DNA from: Myxococcales bacterium
Lineage (GTDB): Bacteria > Myxococcota_A > UBA9042
DNA length: 39,394 bases
Direction of reading: 5' to 3'
Assembly: GCA_947491025.1 (NCBI GenBank)
Contig: CANLIC010000038.1
Coordinates: 1-39,394, forward strand
Below, one piece after another: positions 1-8,753 of this stretch. The translations under genes were made by a program, and so were the position numbers. Each line of letters starts with the position of its first letter. The first letter of the stretch is position 1. The notes beneath the pieces are model-generated. The model saw nothing but the letters and a program-made list of their open reading frames with translations, did no database searches and was not told the DNA's origin.

Positions 1-585
1 CGTCACCGTGTCGGAGCCGCCGGTGCTGTCCGGGTCGACCACCGTGTCGGAGCCGCCGGTGCTGTCCGGGTCGACCACCGTGTCGGAGCCGCCGGTGCTG
101 TCCGGGTCGACCACCGTGTCGGAGCCGCCGGTGCTGTCCGGGTCGATCACCGTGTCGGAGCCACCGGTGCTGTCCTCGCCGCCGGCGCTGTCGGAGCCGC
201 CTGTGCTGTCGTCGCCGGTGCCCGCGTCGTCGTCGGTGCCCGTGTCGCCGTCGGTGCCCGTGTCGTCGTCGGTTGCCCCGTCCTCGTCGCTGCCCGCGTC
301 GTCGGTGCCGGGCTCGATCTCGGCCCCGCCGTCGGTGAGCACGTCCTGCTCGCCGGCGTCCGACGTCACGTCCCCGCCGCCGATGGCGTCGGAGAGCCCG
401 CCGTTGCCGAGTTGGCCGTCACCGATGGCGTCGGCGCCGCTGCCACCGGAGCCGTCCTCGCCGGTCTCGTCGCCGCAACCCACGGCTGCTGTCAGCAGCA
501 GGGTCGCCACAAAGAGCGCGGAGGCGCGCGAAGCGGCGGCACGGAGGAAGAGACGGTACCAAGCGGTACAAGCGACCTGCGACAT
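1..585 (-). CDS. Asp-rich repeat lipoprotein, 3' end beyond left edge
   Basis: This is a partial gene: 195 codons are open to base 1 with no stop, so the C-terminal part lies outside the window. The ATG at 585 is preceded by AGGAG with 6 bases of spacing (592-596). The protein starts with a basic/hydrophobic signal segment and a lipobox ending AVGC, which puts the lipidated Cys at residue 37. Everything visible after that is low-complexity Asp/Gly/Thr/Ser sequence, ending in perfect 12-residue repeats (DTVVDPDSTGGS). Such acidic spacers are common just after the lipid anchor in myxobacterial lipoproteins and probably hold a folded domain away from the membrane. No functional domain is visible, so the function is unknown. 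The opposite-strand reading frame here is a repeat-driven shadow. Confidence 0.8.
   Translation of the reverse strand, partial: MSQVACTAWYRLFLRAAASRASALFVATLLLTAAVGCGDETGEDGSGGSGADAIGDGQLGNGGLSDAIGGGDVTSDAGEQDVLTDGGAEIEPGTDDAGSDEDGATDDDTGTDGDTGTDDDAGTGDDSTGGSDSAGGEDSTGGSDTVIDPDSTGGSDTVVDPDSTGGSDTVVDPDSTGGSDTVVDPDSTGGSDTVT
8..187. repeat. 36-bp tandem repeat inside the Asp-rich lipoprotein gene
   Basis: Units start at 8, 44, 80 and 116 with a 36-base period. The first three are identical and the fourth differs by one base (gtcgaCc to gtcgaTc). A fifth unit from 152 is degenerate after about 20 bases. Because 36 is a multiple of three, the repeat stays in frame and encodes a 12-residue Asp-rich motif on the minus strand. 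Near-identity at the DNA level points to recent slippage or unequal recombination. The array may continue past the left edge. Confidence 0.95.
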
Positions 586-838
586 GGGTAACTCCTCGAA
601 GCTCGGGCGACATTGAGAATGGGCGGTCGCCAATAACGCCATCCATCTTGCGTCCCGGGGGGCCAGGACGGACGCCTGCCTCTGGGGGAACGGCGGCGTA
701 CCTTTGGCCGAGCCTAGAGGCTGCTGCGCCTCGCCGCAAGTGATTCGCAGTCGAAGCTTCTGGGCGAAGCGCAGGGTACGAACGGTGGCAGGCGGAAAAT
801 CACTGCCGTGACACCAAGCTCTGCCGCCAGCCGCGCCG
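586..838. other. Intergenic region, no gene seen
   Basis: This 253-base stretch separates the 3' end of the cytochrome lipoprotein gene (839) from the start of the Asp-rich lipoprotein (585), both on the minus strand. It should carry the promoter or leader of the latter. I see no convincing sigma-70 or sigma-54 boxes, no strong terminator hairpin and no RNA gene. Confidence 0.5.
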
Positions 839-3800
839 TTAGCCCTTGGGCAGGGCCGTGCGCTTCCAGGTCACGGCGATCGGGAAGACGGTCTCGCCAA
901 ATTTGAAGTCGAAGGCGCCGGTGCCCTTGTCGGCGAAGCCGTCGCCGTTGCTGTCTTCGAGCACGCTGGCGAAGCCATCCTTGACATAGAACTGGCCGAA
1001 GTCGCTGTTGACGTAGAAGGGATCGAGCTGAATCGTCGTGCCCGAGACCACGCCGGTGATGGCATCAGCGGCAAGTGTGGCTTGATCGAAGGCGTCGAGG
1101 ACAACGCCAGTCATTTTGCCGCCCTCAGCCATCAACACCGCGATATTCACAGCGATCTGGCCGACGGCCTTGCTGGCCAGCGTCATCTTCCACTGGCCGG
1201 AGACGTCGAAGGCGGGTACGCCGCCGGTGGTGAAGGCGATGTGCAGCGCCTGAGGCAAGCTTTGGCCGAGAGCGCTCTGCAGGCCGGCCTGGACGTCGAT
1301 GCGGTAACTGGACTCCTGCTTGAGCGCGCCGCCCTGGACCTCGAAGCGGGCGACCCGGCCGCTCGTCTTCCACGTGCCGGCGACCGGCGTGGCCTTGCCG
1401 TCGGCGTCGAGCTGGACCATGGCGAAGAGGGCCTCTTGGCCGGGCGCGAGCACCGCGGAGAACATCAGCTCGGGTTTGACCTCTTTCCAGACGTGGACCG
1501 CGCCGGCCAGCGGTCGTGCGCTGTTGAGCACGAGCAGGTCGCCGGGCAGCTGCCGCAGGTACGCGAGGACGGCGGCGCGGTCCTCCTGGCTCAGCTTGGC
1601 GCCGGTGAAGTCGAGCGCGAAGTCGAGCATGGCGGGCAGATCGAACCACTGGCCTTGGCGACCATAGGGCGCGGTGTCGTAGGCGCCGAGCAACGACGGG
1701 ACGTCGGTCTTTTCGCCCTTGGTCTTGCCCTCGACCAGCATCCCGGTGGTGCCAAGCGGACCGCCGTGGCAGCTGGCGCAGCCGGCGCCGCCGGTTTCGA
1801 CGGGTTTCTGGAACACCGAGCGGCCATGCAAGGCGACGACGTCGAGCTTGCCGCCCGGGCCTGCCGCTGGGTTGGGAGGCGCGGTCACCGACTGCATATA
1901 GCGTGTCAACTGCTCCATCTGCTTGCCGCTCGCTTGCGCACCGACCAGCTTCAGCACCTCGCGCGAGAAATCGAAGAGGGTCGGGAGCTGGCCGCCCCAA
2001 AGGAAGGGCTCGGTGCCGCCGATGTTGCGAAACGCCAAGGTATTGACCGGTCCGTCGACCAGGAGATCCCAGGTCAAGCCGTCGGTGACGCCGTCGACGT
2101 GGCAGTTGTTGCAGGAGAAGTCGGCGTACTTGCTGAACGCTGCATCATTGAAGATCTGCTGGCCGGCGCGCACGTCCTTGGGGGTCGGGTCGGCGCCGAC
2201 GGTGACGACGACATTGGGGCCGGGCGGCGTCGAAAACGCCCACACCATCTTGGGGTTCGGCGCCGGCTTGGTGCCACTGCCGAGGCCGCTTGCCTGCACC
2301 TGTGTCGCGGCGGCGGGCAGCTCGATGCCCTCGACCTGGTTGGAGAGCCAGCTGTAGGTCCAGAGCCGACCGAGGGCGCTGACGAGGCCGCGTGGGTCGT
2401 GGCCGGTGGCGACGCGGCCGACCTCGTGCAGGGTGTCAGGCCGGGCAAAGAGCACGGCCGCACTTGCCGACAGGGTCGCGGCCAGGTAGGCGCCATCCGG
2501 CGTCCGCAGCAGCGAGTAGGGCGACGCGGCAGGCTTCTTCTTGCCGGTCACCGGGTGGATATCGAGATCGTGGTCGAGGACAATTTTCGGCGCGGTGGCG
2601 CTCAGGTCAAGGCGCACGAGGTGGTGGGCGTGCGGCCGCGTCTCGGCGCTGACCTGGGCCTTGGTGTTGTCGGCGTGGCTGGTGGCGACCAGCAGCGACG
2701 CCGCCGGCTGACCAGGGGGTGCAGGCTCGAGCAGCAGGCCGCGGTTGATGGTGCCAACTTCGGGGAGAACCCCGACTTGCGAGGCCTTGTCGATGTCGAC
2801 GATGACCACGTCGCGCAGCCACGCCTCAGCGACGGGTTCGCCCTTCTGGAGCGGGCCCTTGGGGTGGGCATTGCCGGAGATCAGAGATGCGACGTAGAGG
2901 CGGCGGCTGACGGTGTCAAAGGCCATGGCGCGCGGCTCGCGACCGACCGACACCGACGCCTCAATGGTGCGCGTGTCGAGGTGGATGCGTACAATGCGGT
3001 CTTCCCCGGCCAGCGCCACCCAGCCGCGTGCCAAGGGTCCGGCGCCGTCGATGACGATGTTGTGGGGTTCGTCGCCGACCCGCATGGCGTCGATGAGGCG
3101 CCCTTGGCTGCGGCTGACAAATCCGAGGGTGTCGCGCGCGGTCTGGGCCACCACCAGGAAGTCGCTCTCGGGCCAGACCGCGACCGCCGTCGGCCAGGCG
3201 CCGACCGGCACGGCGGGACCGGCGACGGCCTTGACCGAGGCCGGCGCGCTGATTCCGATGAGGTCGACGCGCTGCAGGAGCGCCGAGGTCGTCGCCGTCA
3301 CCCAGAGCGCGCCCTTGCTGCCGTCGCTGGCGTTGTCGGGATCGAGGACGAGCGGCTGGGTCGGCGCATAGTTGTGGTTCGAGAAGGTGTCCCCGGTCCA
3401 ATAGTTCGCGACGACGTTGACTTCCACCTTGTCGGCGCCGCGCTGCAAGCGCCACAGCCCGGCCTGATCGGGGGTCAGCCGGCGATTGCCATCGACGTCG
3501 CTGCCTGCCAACCCGGCCAGGGCGTCTTTGGGCTGCAGCGTGACGCTGACCGCGCATTCGAGGTCTTCTGGCCAAAACGCGAGGTAGTCGTCGCCGGCGA
3601 AGAAGAGCGTCTCGCCGAGGGGCAAGACGGCCTGAAAAGTCCTTGGCTTGGCGTTCGGCCCACAGGGGTTGGGATCGCCGTCGAGGGTATCGGGCGGGGC
3701 GTCGAGGGCGTCGGCGGGGTCGGCGGCGTCCGGCGCAGCGACGTCGGCGGTGTCCGGCGCTTCGCTGTCGGCTTCGGTGCCGCTGCTGTCGTGGCCGGAC

Positions 3801-3988
3801 GCGACGTCTTCGGCGCCCGGGGTGTCTGGCCCGGTCCCGTCCACGTCGCTGCCCGCGTGGCGGTCTGGGGTGGTGTCACCCTTGCCGTCAGCCACGTCGC
3901 TGTCGCAGGCGCTGGCGAGCGCGATGCAGAAGAGCCAAGCGGCCGGCAACAAAGTCGCCGATGGCCAGGAGGAGGAGTTCGCAATCAT
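839..3988 (-). CDS. Beta-propeller / di-haem cytochrome c lipoprotein
   Basis: The protein has 1049 residues. I chose the ATG at 3988 because a signal peptide with a lipobox (LASAC, Cys28) follows directly; the open frame upstream runs into pckG. After an Asp-rich spacer (about 29-105), residues about 190-560 look like a YVTN/SMP-30-type beta-propeller, with repeated hydrophobic strands and phrases such as VAVWPESDFLVVAQT. Two c-type haem sites follow, CNNCH (626-630) and CASCH (737-741), spaced as in MauG/cytochrome c peroxidase-like di-haem proteins. The C-terminal part resembles a Big/Ig-like domain and then a beta-rich lipocalin-like region. It is probably an envelope-anchored redox or electron-transfer protein. 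The electron partner and substrate are unknown. It lies 50 bases downstream of pckG and could be cotranscribed, although no functional link is obvious. Confidence 0.85.
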   Translation of the reverse strand: MIANSSSWPSATLLPAAWLFCIALASACDSDVADGKGDTTPDRHAGSDVDGTGPDTPGAEDVASGHDSSGTEADSEAPDTADVAAPDAADPADALDAPPDTLDGDPNPCGPNAKPRTFQAVLPLGETLFFAGDDYLAFWPEDLECAVSVTLQPKDALAGLAGSDVDGNRRLTPDQAGLWRLQRGADKVEVNVVANYWTGDTFSNHNYAPTQPLVLDPDNASDGSKGALWVTATTSALLQRVDLIGISAPASVKAVAGPAVPVGAWPTAVAVWPESDFLVVAQTARDTLGFVSRSQGRLIDAMRVGDEPHNIVIDGAGPLARGWVALAGEDRIVRIHLDTRTIEASVSVGREPRAMAFDTVSRRLYVASLISGNAHPKGPLQKGEPVAEAWLRDVVIVDIDKASQVGVLPEVGTINRGLLLEPAPPGQPAASLLVATSHADNTKAQVSAETRPHAHHLVRLDLSATAPKIVLDHDLDIHPVTGKKKPAASPYSLLRTPDGAYLAATLSASAAVLFARPDTLHEVGRVATGHDPRGLVSALGRLWTYSWLSNQVEGIELPAAATQVQASGLGSGTKPAPNPKMVWAFSTPPGPNVVVTVGADPTPKDVRAGQQIFNDAAFSKYADFSCNNCHVDGVTDGLTWDLLVDGPVNTLAFRNIGGTEPFLWGGQLPTLFDFSREVLKLVGAQASGKQMEQLTRYMQSVTAPPNPAAGPGGKLDVVALHGRSVFQKPVETGGAGCASCHGGPLGTTGMLVEGKTKGEKTDVPSLLGAYDTAPYGRQGQWFDLPAMLDFALDFTGAKLSQEDRAAVLAYLRQLPGDLLVLNSARPLAGAVHVWKEVKPELMFSAVLAPGQEALFAMVQLDADGKATPVAGTWKTSGRVARFEVQGGALKQESSYRIDVQAGLQSALGQSLPQALHIAFTTGGVPAFDVSGQWKMTLASKAVGQIAVNIAVLMAEGGKMTGVVLDAFDQATLAADAITGVVSGTTIQLDPFYVNSDFGQFYVKDGFASVLEDSNGDGFADKGTGAFDFKFGETVFPIAVTWKRTALPKG

Positions 3989-4038
3989 TGGGCGTCCTAC
4001 GTGCCGCGTGGTCTCGGTGGAGGCCCGGGGCCCGTAGA

Positions 4039-5811
4039 CTACGCCAAGCCGGTCACCCGCCGCACCAAGTTTGCGTGCTGGTGCCAGATGCCGCCCGGGA
4101 CGTGGTCGCCCAACTTCTCGAAGTACTCGGCCTGTAAGCCGATCGCCTCGTACCACTCTGCGGGATCGACGGCGAGCAGCTGCTGCATCGCCTCTGGTGG
4201 CATGGAGAGGCCCGAGACGTCGATGGAGCCTTCGACCGGGACCAGGCCAATGGCGGTCTCGCGCGCCTGGCCCTGGCCGTCGCACCGCTCCAAGATCCAT
4301 TGCAGAACGCGAAGGTTGTCGCCGAAACCTGGCCACAAGAAGCGCCCCTGGCTGTCGGTTCGGAACCAGTTGACACGGAAGATCTTGGGCGGCTGGCTGA
4401 GCTGCTTGCCGATGTCGAGCCAGTGATCGAAGTAGTCACCGAAGTTGTAGCCGCAGAAGGGCTGCATCGCCATCGGATCGCGGCGGAGCACTCCGATCTT
4501 GCCGGTGGCGGCGGCGGTCGTCTCGGAGCTCAGCGTGGCGCCGAGGAAGGTGCCGTGCTCCCAGCTCTCGGCCTCGTAGACCAGCGGGACGCGGCGCTGC
4601 CGGCGGGCGCCGAAGAGCATCGCGGCGATCGGAACGCCCTCGGGCTTCTCCCAATCTGGCGAGATCGAAGGGCATTGGTCGGCTGGAGCGGTGAAGCGGC
4701 TGTTCGGATGGGCGGCCTTCTCACCCGAGGCAGCATCCCAGGGCTTGCCGCGCCAATCGAGCATGCCGGGCTGTGGCGCGTCGTCGTGTCCCTCCCACCA
4801 GACCGTGCCGTCGGGCTGCAGCGCGACGTTGGTGTAGATGGTGTCGCGCGAGATGGAGATCATCGCGTTGACGTTGGTCTTGGTGTTGGTCCCCGGCGCG
4901 ACGCCGAAGAAGCCGGCCTCGGGATTGACGGCGTAGAGGCGGCCGTCGGGTCCGGGGCGCAGCCAGGCGATGTCGTCGCCGATGGTCTCGAGCTTCCAGC
5001 CCGGCATCGAGGCAGGCGGCTGGAGCATGGCGAGGTTGGTCTTGCCGCAGGCCGAGGGGAAGGCGCCGGTGATGTAGAACTTCTTGCCGTCCGGGCGGGT
5101 GATGCCCAAGATCAGCATGTGCTCGGCCAGCCAGCCCTCCCGGCGGCCGAGGGCCGACGCGATGCGCAAGGCGAGGCACTTCTTGCCGAGCAGCGCATTG
5201 CCACCGTAGCCGGAGCCGACCGACCAGATCTCATTGCTGGCCGGGAAGTGGCAGATGTACCGGCGGTCGGGCGAGAGGTCGCCGAGCGAGTGCAGGCAGC
5301 GCGTGAAATCGTTGGAGTCGCCAAGCTGGCGCATCGCGATCGCACCCATGCGGGTCATGATCCGCATGTTGAGCGCGACATAGACCGAGTCGGTGATCTC
5401 GACGCCGACCTTGCTGAAGGGCGAGCTGGCTGGGCCCATGATGAAGGGCACCACGTACATGGTGCGGCCGCGCATGGCGCCACGGTAGAGCCCGGTCATC
5501 TTCTCGCGAGCAACGTCCGGCGCCATCCAGTTGTTGTTCGGGCCGGCCTCATCCGCGGTCGGCGGGCAGACGAAGGTCAGGTGCTCGGTGCGGGCGACGT
5601 CGCTCGGGTCGGAGCGGTGCAAGTAGCAACCGGGCAGCTTCTCGTGGTTCAGCGGGATCAAGACCCCGGTGGCCACCGCGAGGGCGGTGAGGCGGTCGCG
5701 CTCTTGCTCGGAGCCGTCGCAGACGACGATGGCGTCGGGCTCGCAGAGCCCCGCCACCTCGGCCACCCAGGCGCGGACGTGTGCGTTGTCGATCGCTGGG
5801 GTCATGGCCAT
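4039..5811 (-). CDS. pckG: Phosphoenolpyruvate carboxykinase (GTP)
   Basis: The protein has 590 residues, the usual length for the GTP-dependent enzyme. It converts oxaloacetate and GTP to phosphoenolpyruvate, GDP and CO2 in the cytosol, the entry step of gluconeogenesis. The GTP-type signature is plain: the P-loop region PSACGKTNLAML (near residue 252) carries the reactive Cys of the GTP class, and the metal/nucleotide motif GDDIAWL follows near residue 280. The N-terminal part has the family phrases MRIMTRMG and the GNALLGKKCLALR segment. I chose ATG 5811 over the ATG two codons later because GGAGG sits 7 bases upstream. The gene faces away from the radical SAM gene at 6128, and the lipoprotein gene at 3988 follows after 50 bases. 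Confidence 0.97.
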   Translation of the reverse strand: MAMTPAIDNAHVRAWVAEVAGLCEPDAIVVCDGSEQERDRLTALAVATGVLIPLNHEKLPGCYLHRSDPSDVARTEHLTFVCPPTADEAGPNNNWMAPDVAREKMTGLYRGAMRGRTMYVVPFIMGPASSPFSKVGVEITDSVYVALNMRIMTRMGAIAMRQLGDSNDFTRCLHSLGDLSPDRRYICHFPASNEIWSVGSGYGGNALLGKKCLALRIASALGRREGWLAEHMLILGITRPDGKKFYITGAFPSACGKTNLAMLQPPASMPGWKLETIGDDIAWLRPGPDGRLYAVNPEAGFFGVAPGTNTKTNVNAMISISRDTIYTNVALQPDGTVWWEGHDDAPQPGMLDWRGKPWDAASGEKAAHPNSRFTAPADQCPSISPDWEKPEGVPIAAMLFGARRQRRVPLVYEAESWEHGTFLGATLSSETTAAATGKIGVLRRDPMAMQPFCGYNFGDYFDHWLDIGKQLSQPPKIFRVNWFRTDSQGRFLWPGFGDNLRVLQWILERCDGQGQARETAIGLVPVEGSIDVSGLSMPPEAMQQLLAVDPAEWYEAIGLQAEYFEKLGDHVPGGIWHQHANLVRRVTGLA

Positions 5812-6127
5812 GTCGCGTCCTCCATCGGTGGGGCGAGCGCAGGCCATAGCGAGGCCGCGGGCGCCTGCGCGGGATTGGAAGCCTTTGGCGGCCCGACGTC
5901 AAGGTGGCTACGACCACGAAAGCCAAGCCACTGGCGCGCCGCTGCCGGCCCGGTGGCCGAGAAGGACCGTCTAGGGTCGCGGCGGTGACCTGGGCGGATG
6001 GGGTGGTTGCGCCGTGCGGGCGCGGCGCTTTGTCGCTGCCGGCGTAGGCGCGCTCTTCCGTCGCGGCGCAGGACCTGCTGCAATCAGCAAGGCGCAGCCA
6101 GCCTGGCCGCCGAGCCGAGCGAGTTCG
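5812..6127. promoter_or_regulatory. Divergent intergenic region between pckG and radical SAM gene
   Basis: These 316 bases separate two divergent genes and must hold at least one promoter for each. The region is very GC-rich and I could not identify confident promoter boxes or operators. The radical SAM frame stays open upstream of 6128, so an earlier alternative start cannot be excluded. However, the upstream translation is Arg/Ala-rich and not domain-like. No small gene or RNA was recognised. Confidence 0.4.
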
Positions 6128-7678
6128 ATGACCGACATCCTCTTTGCCCACGCCTACTTTCTGCGCTTCGACCCCAAGCTGCACGCGGCGATGCAGCCCT
6201 ATCCGCCGCTCGGAACCCTTGTCGCAGCGGCCGTGGCACGTCAGCAGGGCCGGTCGGTGGCGCTCTTCGACGCCATGCTGGCAGACGACGCGCGCGACTT
6301 CGAAGACGCGTTGATGGCGCAGCGGCCTGGGCTGGCGGTGCTGTTCGAGGACAATTTCAACTACCTCAGCAAGATGTGCTTGTTGCGCATGCGCGAGGCG
6401 GCGCTGGTGATGCTGGCCGCGGCGCGGCGACGGGGCGTGCGCACCCTGGTCTGCGGCGCCGACGCCAGCGACCACCCAGGGCCCTACCTCGACGCGGGCG
6501 CGGAGCTGGTGCTGCACGGCGAGGGCGACGAGACGCTGCGCGAGTTGCTGCGCCGCGGCGCCGACACGCGGCGCCTGGAGGCCGCGGAGCTCGATCAAAT
6601 TGCCGGCCTCGCCTATCGACCGCGACCTGGCGTCGGTGCGGCCATCGTCCGCACGCCCAAGCGCCCAGTGTTGCGCGAACTGGACGGATTGCCGGACCCC
6701 GCCTGGGACCTCGCCGACCTGCCGCGCTACCGCCGGCTGTGGCTGCAGCGGCACGGCCGTTTCTCGCTCAACCTGGTCAGCACCCGCGGCTGCCCCTTCC
6801 ACTGCAATTGGTGCGCAAAGCCGATCTGGGGCCAGCGGTACGCCATGCACAGCCCTCAGCGCGCGGCGGAGCTGGCGGCGCGGATGCGCGACGATTTCGG
6901 TGCCGAGCACTTGTGGTGGATGGACGACATCTTCGGTCTCAAGAAGGGGTGGGTCGCCGAATTTGCCGCGGCGATGGCGACGCGCGGCGGCGTGCTGCCC
7001 TTCAAGGCCCTCACTCGCGCCGACCTCCTGGTGCGCCCAGGTGAGGCTGCCGCGTTCGCCGCGGCCGGCGCGGACACCATCTGGATCGGCGCGGAGTCGG
7101 GCAGCCAGCAGGTCCTCGACGCGATGGACAAAGGCACGCGTATCGACCAGATCGACGAGGCCACGCGGCTGCTGCACGAGCGCAACGTGCAGGTCGGCTA
7201 CTTCTTGCAGTTCGGCTATCCGGGCGAGACTCGGGCCGACATCGCCGCCACGCTGCAAATGCTGCGTCGCAACGTGCCGGACGACATCGGTATCTCGGTC
7301 AGCTACCCGCTGCCGGGGACGCGCTTCTACGATCGGGTGGCCGGTCAGCTCGGCGAGAAGCGGCAATGGCTCGACTCGTCGGACCTCGACATGATGTACA
7401 ATGGCCCGTTTTCGACGGCGTTTTACAGACAGCTCTACCGGGTCGTCCACAAGGACTACAAGCCGCGCCGCACCGCGCGGCAGGCGCTCTCGGCATTGCA
7501 CGGACGCGGGGCGCCCCCGGCCCTGCGCGCGATGGGCCGCGCCGCGCTCGACGCCGCGACGCTGCCAGTGGAGCGGCTCTGGCTCGAGCGGCTGGCCCGC
7601 ACCGCCCACCGAGGCATCGCGCCGACCGGGGCGACGATGGCGCCGGAAGCGGCTGCGGTGCCCTCAGGCGGTGGCTGA
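6128..7678 (+). CDS. B12-binding-domain radical SAM protein
   Basis: The protein has 516 residues. ATG 6128 is chosen because MTDILFAHAYFLRF begins the first beta-strand of a Rossmann-like cobalamin-binding-type N-terminal domain (about 1-170); its ribosome site is weak. The radical SAM core follows, with the 4Fe-4S motif CPFHCNWC (Cys222, Cys226, Cys229), the later glycine-rich IGAESGSQQVLDAM strand and a GYPGET element near 365. This is the layout of BchE/P-methylase-like enzymes (class B methylases, cyclases). DXHXXG, the cobalamin-ligating motif, is not obvious, so B12 may bind base-off without a His ligand or not at all. The C-terminal ~120 residues are basic and helical. The substrate is unknown. 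The gene is flanked by an opposing gene on either side and stands alone. Confidence 0.85.
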   Translation: MTDILFAHAYFLRFDPKLHAAMQPYPPLGTLVAAAVARQQGRSVALFDAMLADDARDFEDALMAQRPGLAVLFEDNFNYLSKMCLLRMREAALVMLAAARRRGVRTLVCGADASDHPGPYLDAGAELVLHGEGDETLRELLRRGADTRRLEAAELDQIAGLAYRPRPGVGAAIVRTPKRPVLRELDGLPDPAWDLADLPRYRRLWLQRHGRFSLNLVSTRGCPFHCNWCAKPIWGQRYAMHSPQRAAELAARMRDDFGAEHLWWMDDIFGLKKGWVAEFAAAMATRGGVLPFKALTRADLLVRPGEAAAFAAAGADTIWIGAESGSQQVLDAMDKGTRIDQIDEATRLLHERNVQVGYFLQFGYPGETRADIAATLQMLRRNVPDDIGISVSYPLPGTRFYDRVAGQLGEKRQWLDSSDLDMMYNGPFSTAFYRQLYRVVHKDYKPRRTARQALSALHGRGAPPALRAMGRAALDAATLPVERLWLERLARTAHRGIAPTGATMAPEAAAVPSGGG

Positions 7679-7703
7679 GCGACGACGCCGTGATCGGCGG
7701 GGG
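7679..7703. terminator. Short hairpin between convergent genes
   Basis: The 25 bases between two converging stop codons contain cgccg-tgat-cggcg (7686-7699), a 5-bp perfect stem with a 4-base loop. There is no T-tract on either side, so any termination role is weakly supported. Confidence 0.25.
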
Positions 7704-8753
7704 CTAGATGCGCAGCTCGATGTGGGTCGCAGCGCGTAGCTCGCCGATCCAGACCTTGTACAGGCGGGCGAAGGCGGCCTCCGAGAGCTGGGCGCGGATG
7801 AACTGCTCAAGGATCTTGACGTCTTTGACTGGTGACCGTCGGCGGGCGACCGACCGGATGATGTGGAAGCCAAACCGGGTGTGGACGACCTCGGAGATCT
7901 GGTCGGGTTGGAGCGCCCAGAGGGCATTGGCGTAGGTCTGGTCGAGCATCCAGCGCCGCATCCACCCGAGGTCGCCGCCGTAGGCCGTCCCCATGTCTTC
8001 GGAGAATTCCTCGGCGGCATCGGCGAACTCGCGCTTGCCGGTGGTGACGAGGTCGTGAATCTCCCAAGCCCGCTTGCGGAGACGGTTGACCTCACCCGGC
8101 GACGCGCCGTCGCTGAGCTTGAGCAGAATGTGGTGGGAGTGAATCTCCTCTTCGGTCTTGCCACCTTCGTAGTCGGCGGTCAGCACGCGCTGGACCTCTT
8201 CGTCGCTGACGCGCAGCCGTGAGCCGAGCTTGGCGCCGATCGCCTGCATCCGCAGCTTCTCGGCGCGTACGTGCTCGCGGTACGCCGCCATGTCGACAAA
8301 GCCGAGGCCGCGGATCGCTTCGCGCAGCTCTGCCATATCCCACACGTTCTTGCGCCGCAGGTCCTCAAGATGGACGTCGATGTCAGCGTCGGCGACCGTC
8401 AGGCCGAGGCCGCGCGCCGCCTCTCCCACCAGCTCGTTGTCGACCAGCGTGTCGAGCGTCTGGCGCAGCGCGTCGCGTTCGTTGCGCGGCCGCTCGATGG
8501 TCGTCGGCAGCAGTTGCTGCGCGGCCTGGCCTTGGGCATGCGCCCGGACCAACGCGGAGATGGTGATGATCTTTTTGCCGACCACGGCGGCGATGCCGTC
8601 GATTTCGGTGTACTGCGCCGGCACCGGTGCGCGCCGCACCTCGGCGGGCGCCTCAGCCTCGGCCCTCAGGCACAGGCTGAGGGCGGCGGCTATGGCCGCG
8701 CCAGCAGCGACCCGGACGCGCCATCGCACCGAGCGCTCAGTGGCCATGGCCAT
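7704..8753 (-). CDS. SurA-like periplasmic peptidyl-prolyl isomerase
   Basis: The protein has 349 residues with an N-terminal signal peptide (about 1-33, basic then Ala/Leu-rich). A SurA-type N-terminal chaperone domain follows (about 45-200, starting with the strand DGIAAVVGKKIITISAL). Next is one parvulin/PpiC domain (about 205-300) containing the HHILLKLS strand and ending in the family phrase FGFHIIRSV. It would assist folding of exported or outer-membrane proteins. Start 8753 is preferred: AGGAGG lies 8 bases upstream (8762-8767), inside the His-rich tail of the gene ahead, whose stop codon (8737-8739) lies within this gene. This 17-base overlap predicts translational coupling with the neighbouring foldase. 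Only one parvulin domain is present, against two in E. coli SurA. Confidence 0.88.
   Translation of the reverse strand: MAMATERSVRWRVRVAAGAAIAAALSLCLRAEAEAPAEVRRAPVPAQYTEIDGIAAVVGKKIITISALVRAHAQGQAAQQLLPTTIERPRNERDALRQTLDTLVDNELVGEAARGLGLTVADADIDVHLEDLRRKNVWDMAELREAIRGLGFVDMAAYREHVRAEKLRMQAIGAKLGSRLRVSDEEVQRVLTADYEGGKTEEEIHSHHILLKLSDGASPGEVNRLRKRAWEIHDLVTTGKREFADAAEEFSEDMGTAYGGDLGWMRRWMLDQTYANALWALQPDQISEVVHTRFGFHIIRSVARRRSPVKDVKILEQFIRAQLSEAAFARLYKVWIGELRAATHIELRI

Noticed and set aside
8..616. Plus-strand reading frame with repeated SEPPVLSGS units, and the possibility that the repeat is a CRISPR array
   Set aside because: It is the complement of a lipoprotein gene with a clear signal peptide and ribosome site on the minus strand. 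Repeats are contiguous with no spacers, so it is not CRISPR.
1082..4426. Plus-strand 1114-residue open frame
   Set aside because: It lies opposite the di-haem lipoprotein and pckG, and has no domains, ribosome site or plausible composition. Long antisense frames are expected at this GC content.
4300..5988. Plus-strand 562-residue frame opposite pckG
   Set aside because: pckG is certain from its motifs. The opposite frame is a GC-driven shadow.
5549..7609. Minus-strand 686-residue frame across the radical SAM gene
   Set aside because: It overlaps both pckG and the radical SAM gene on the wrong strand and has low-complexity Arg/Ala content.
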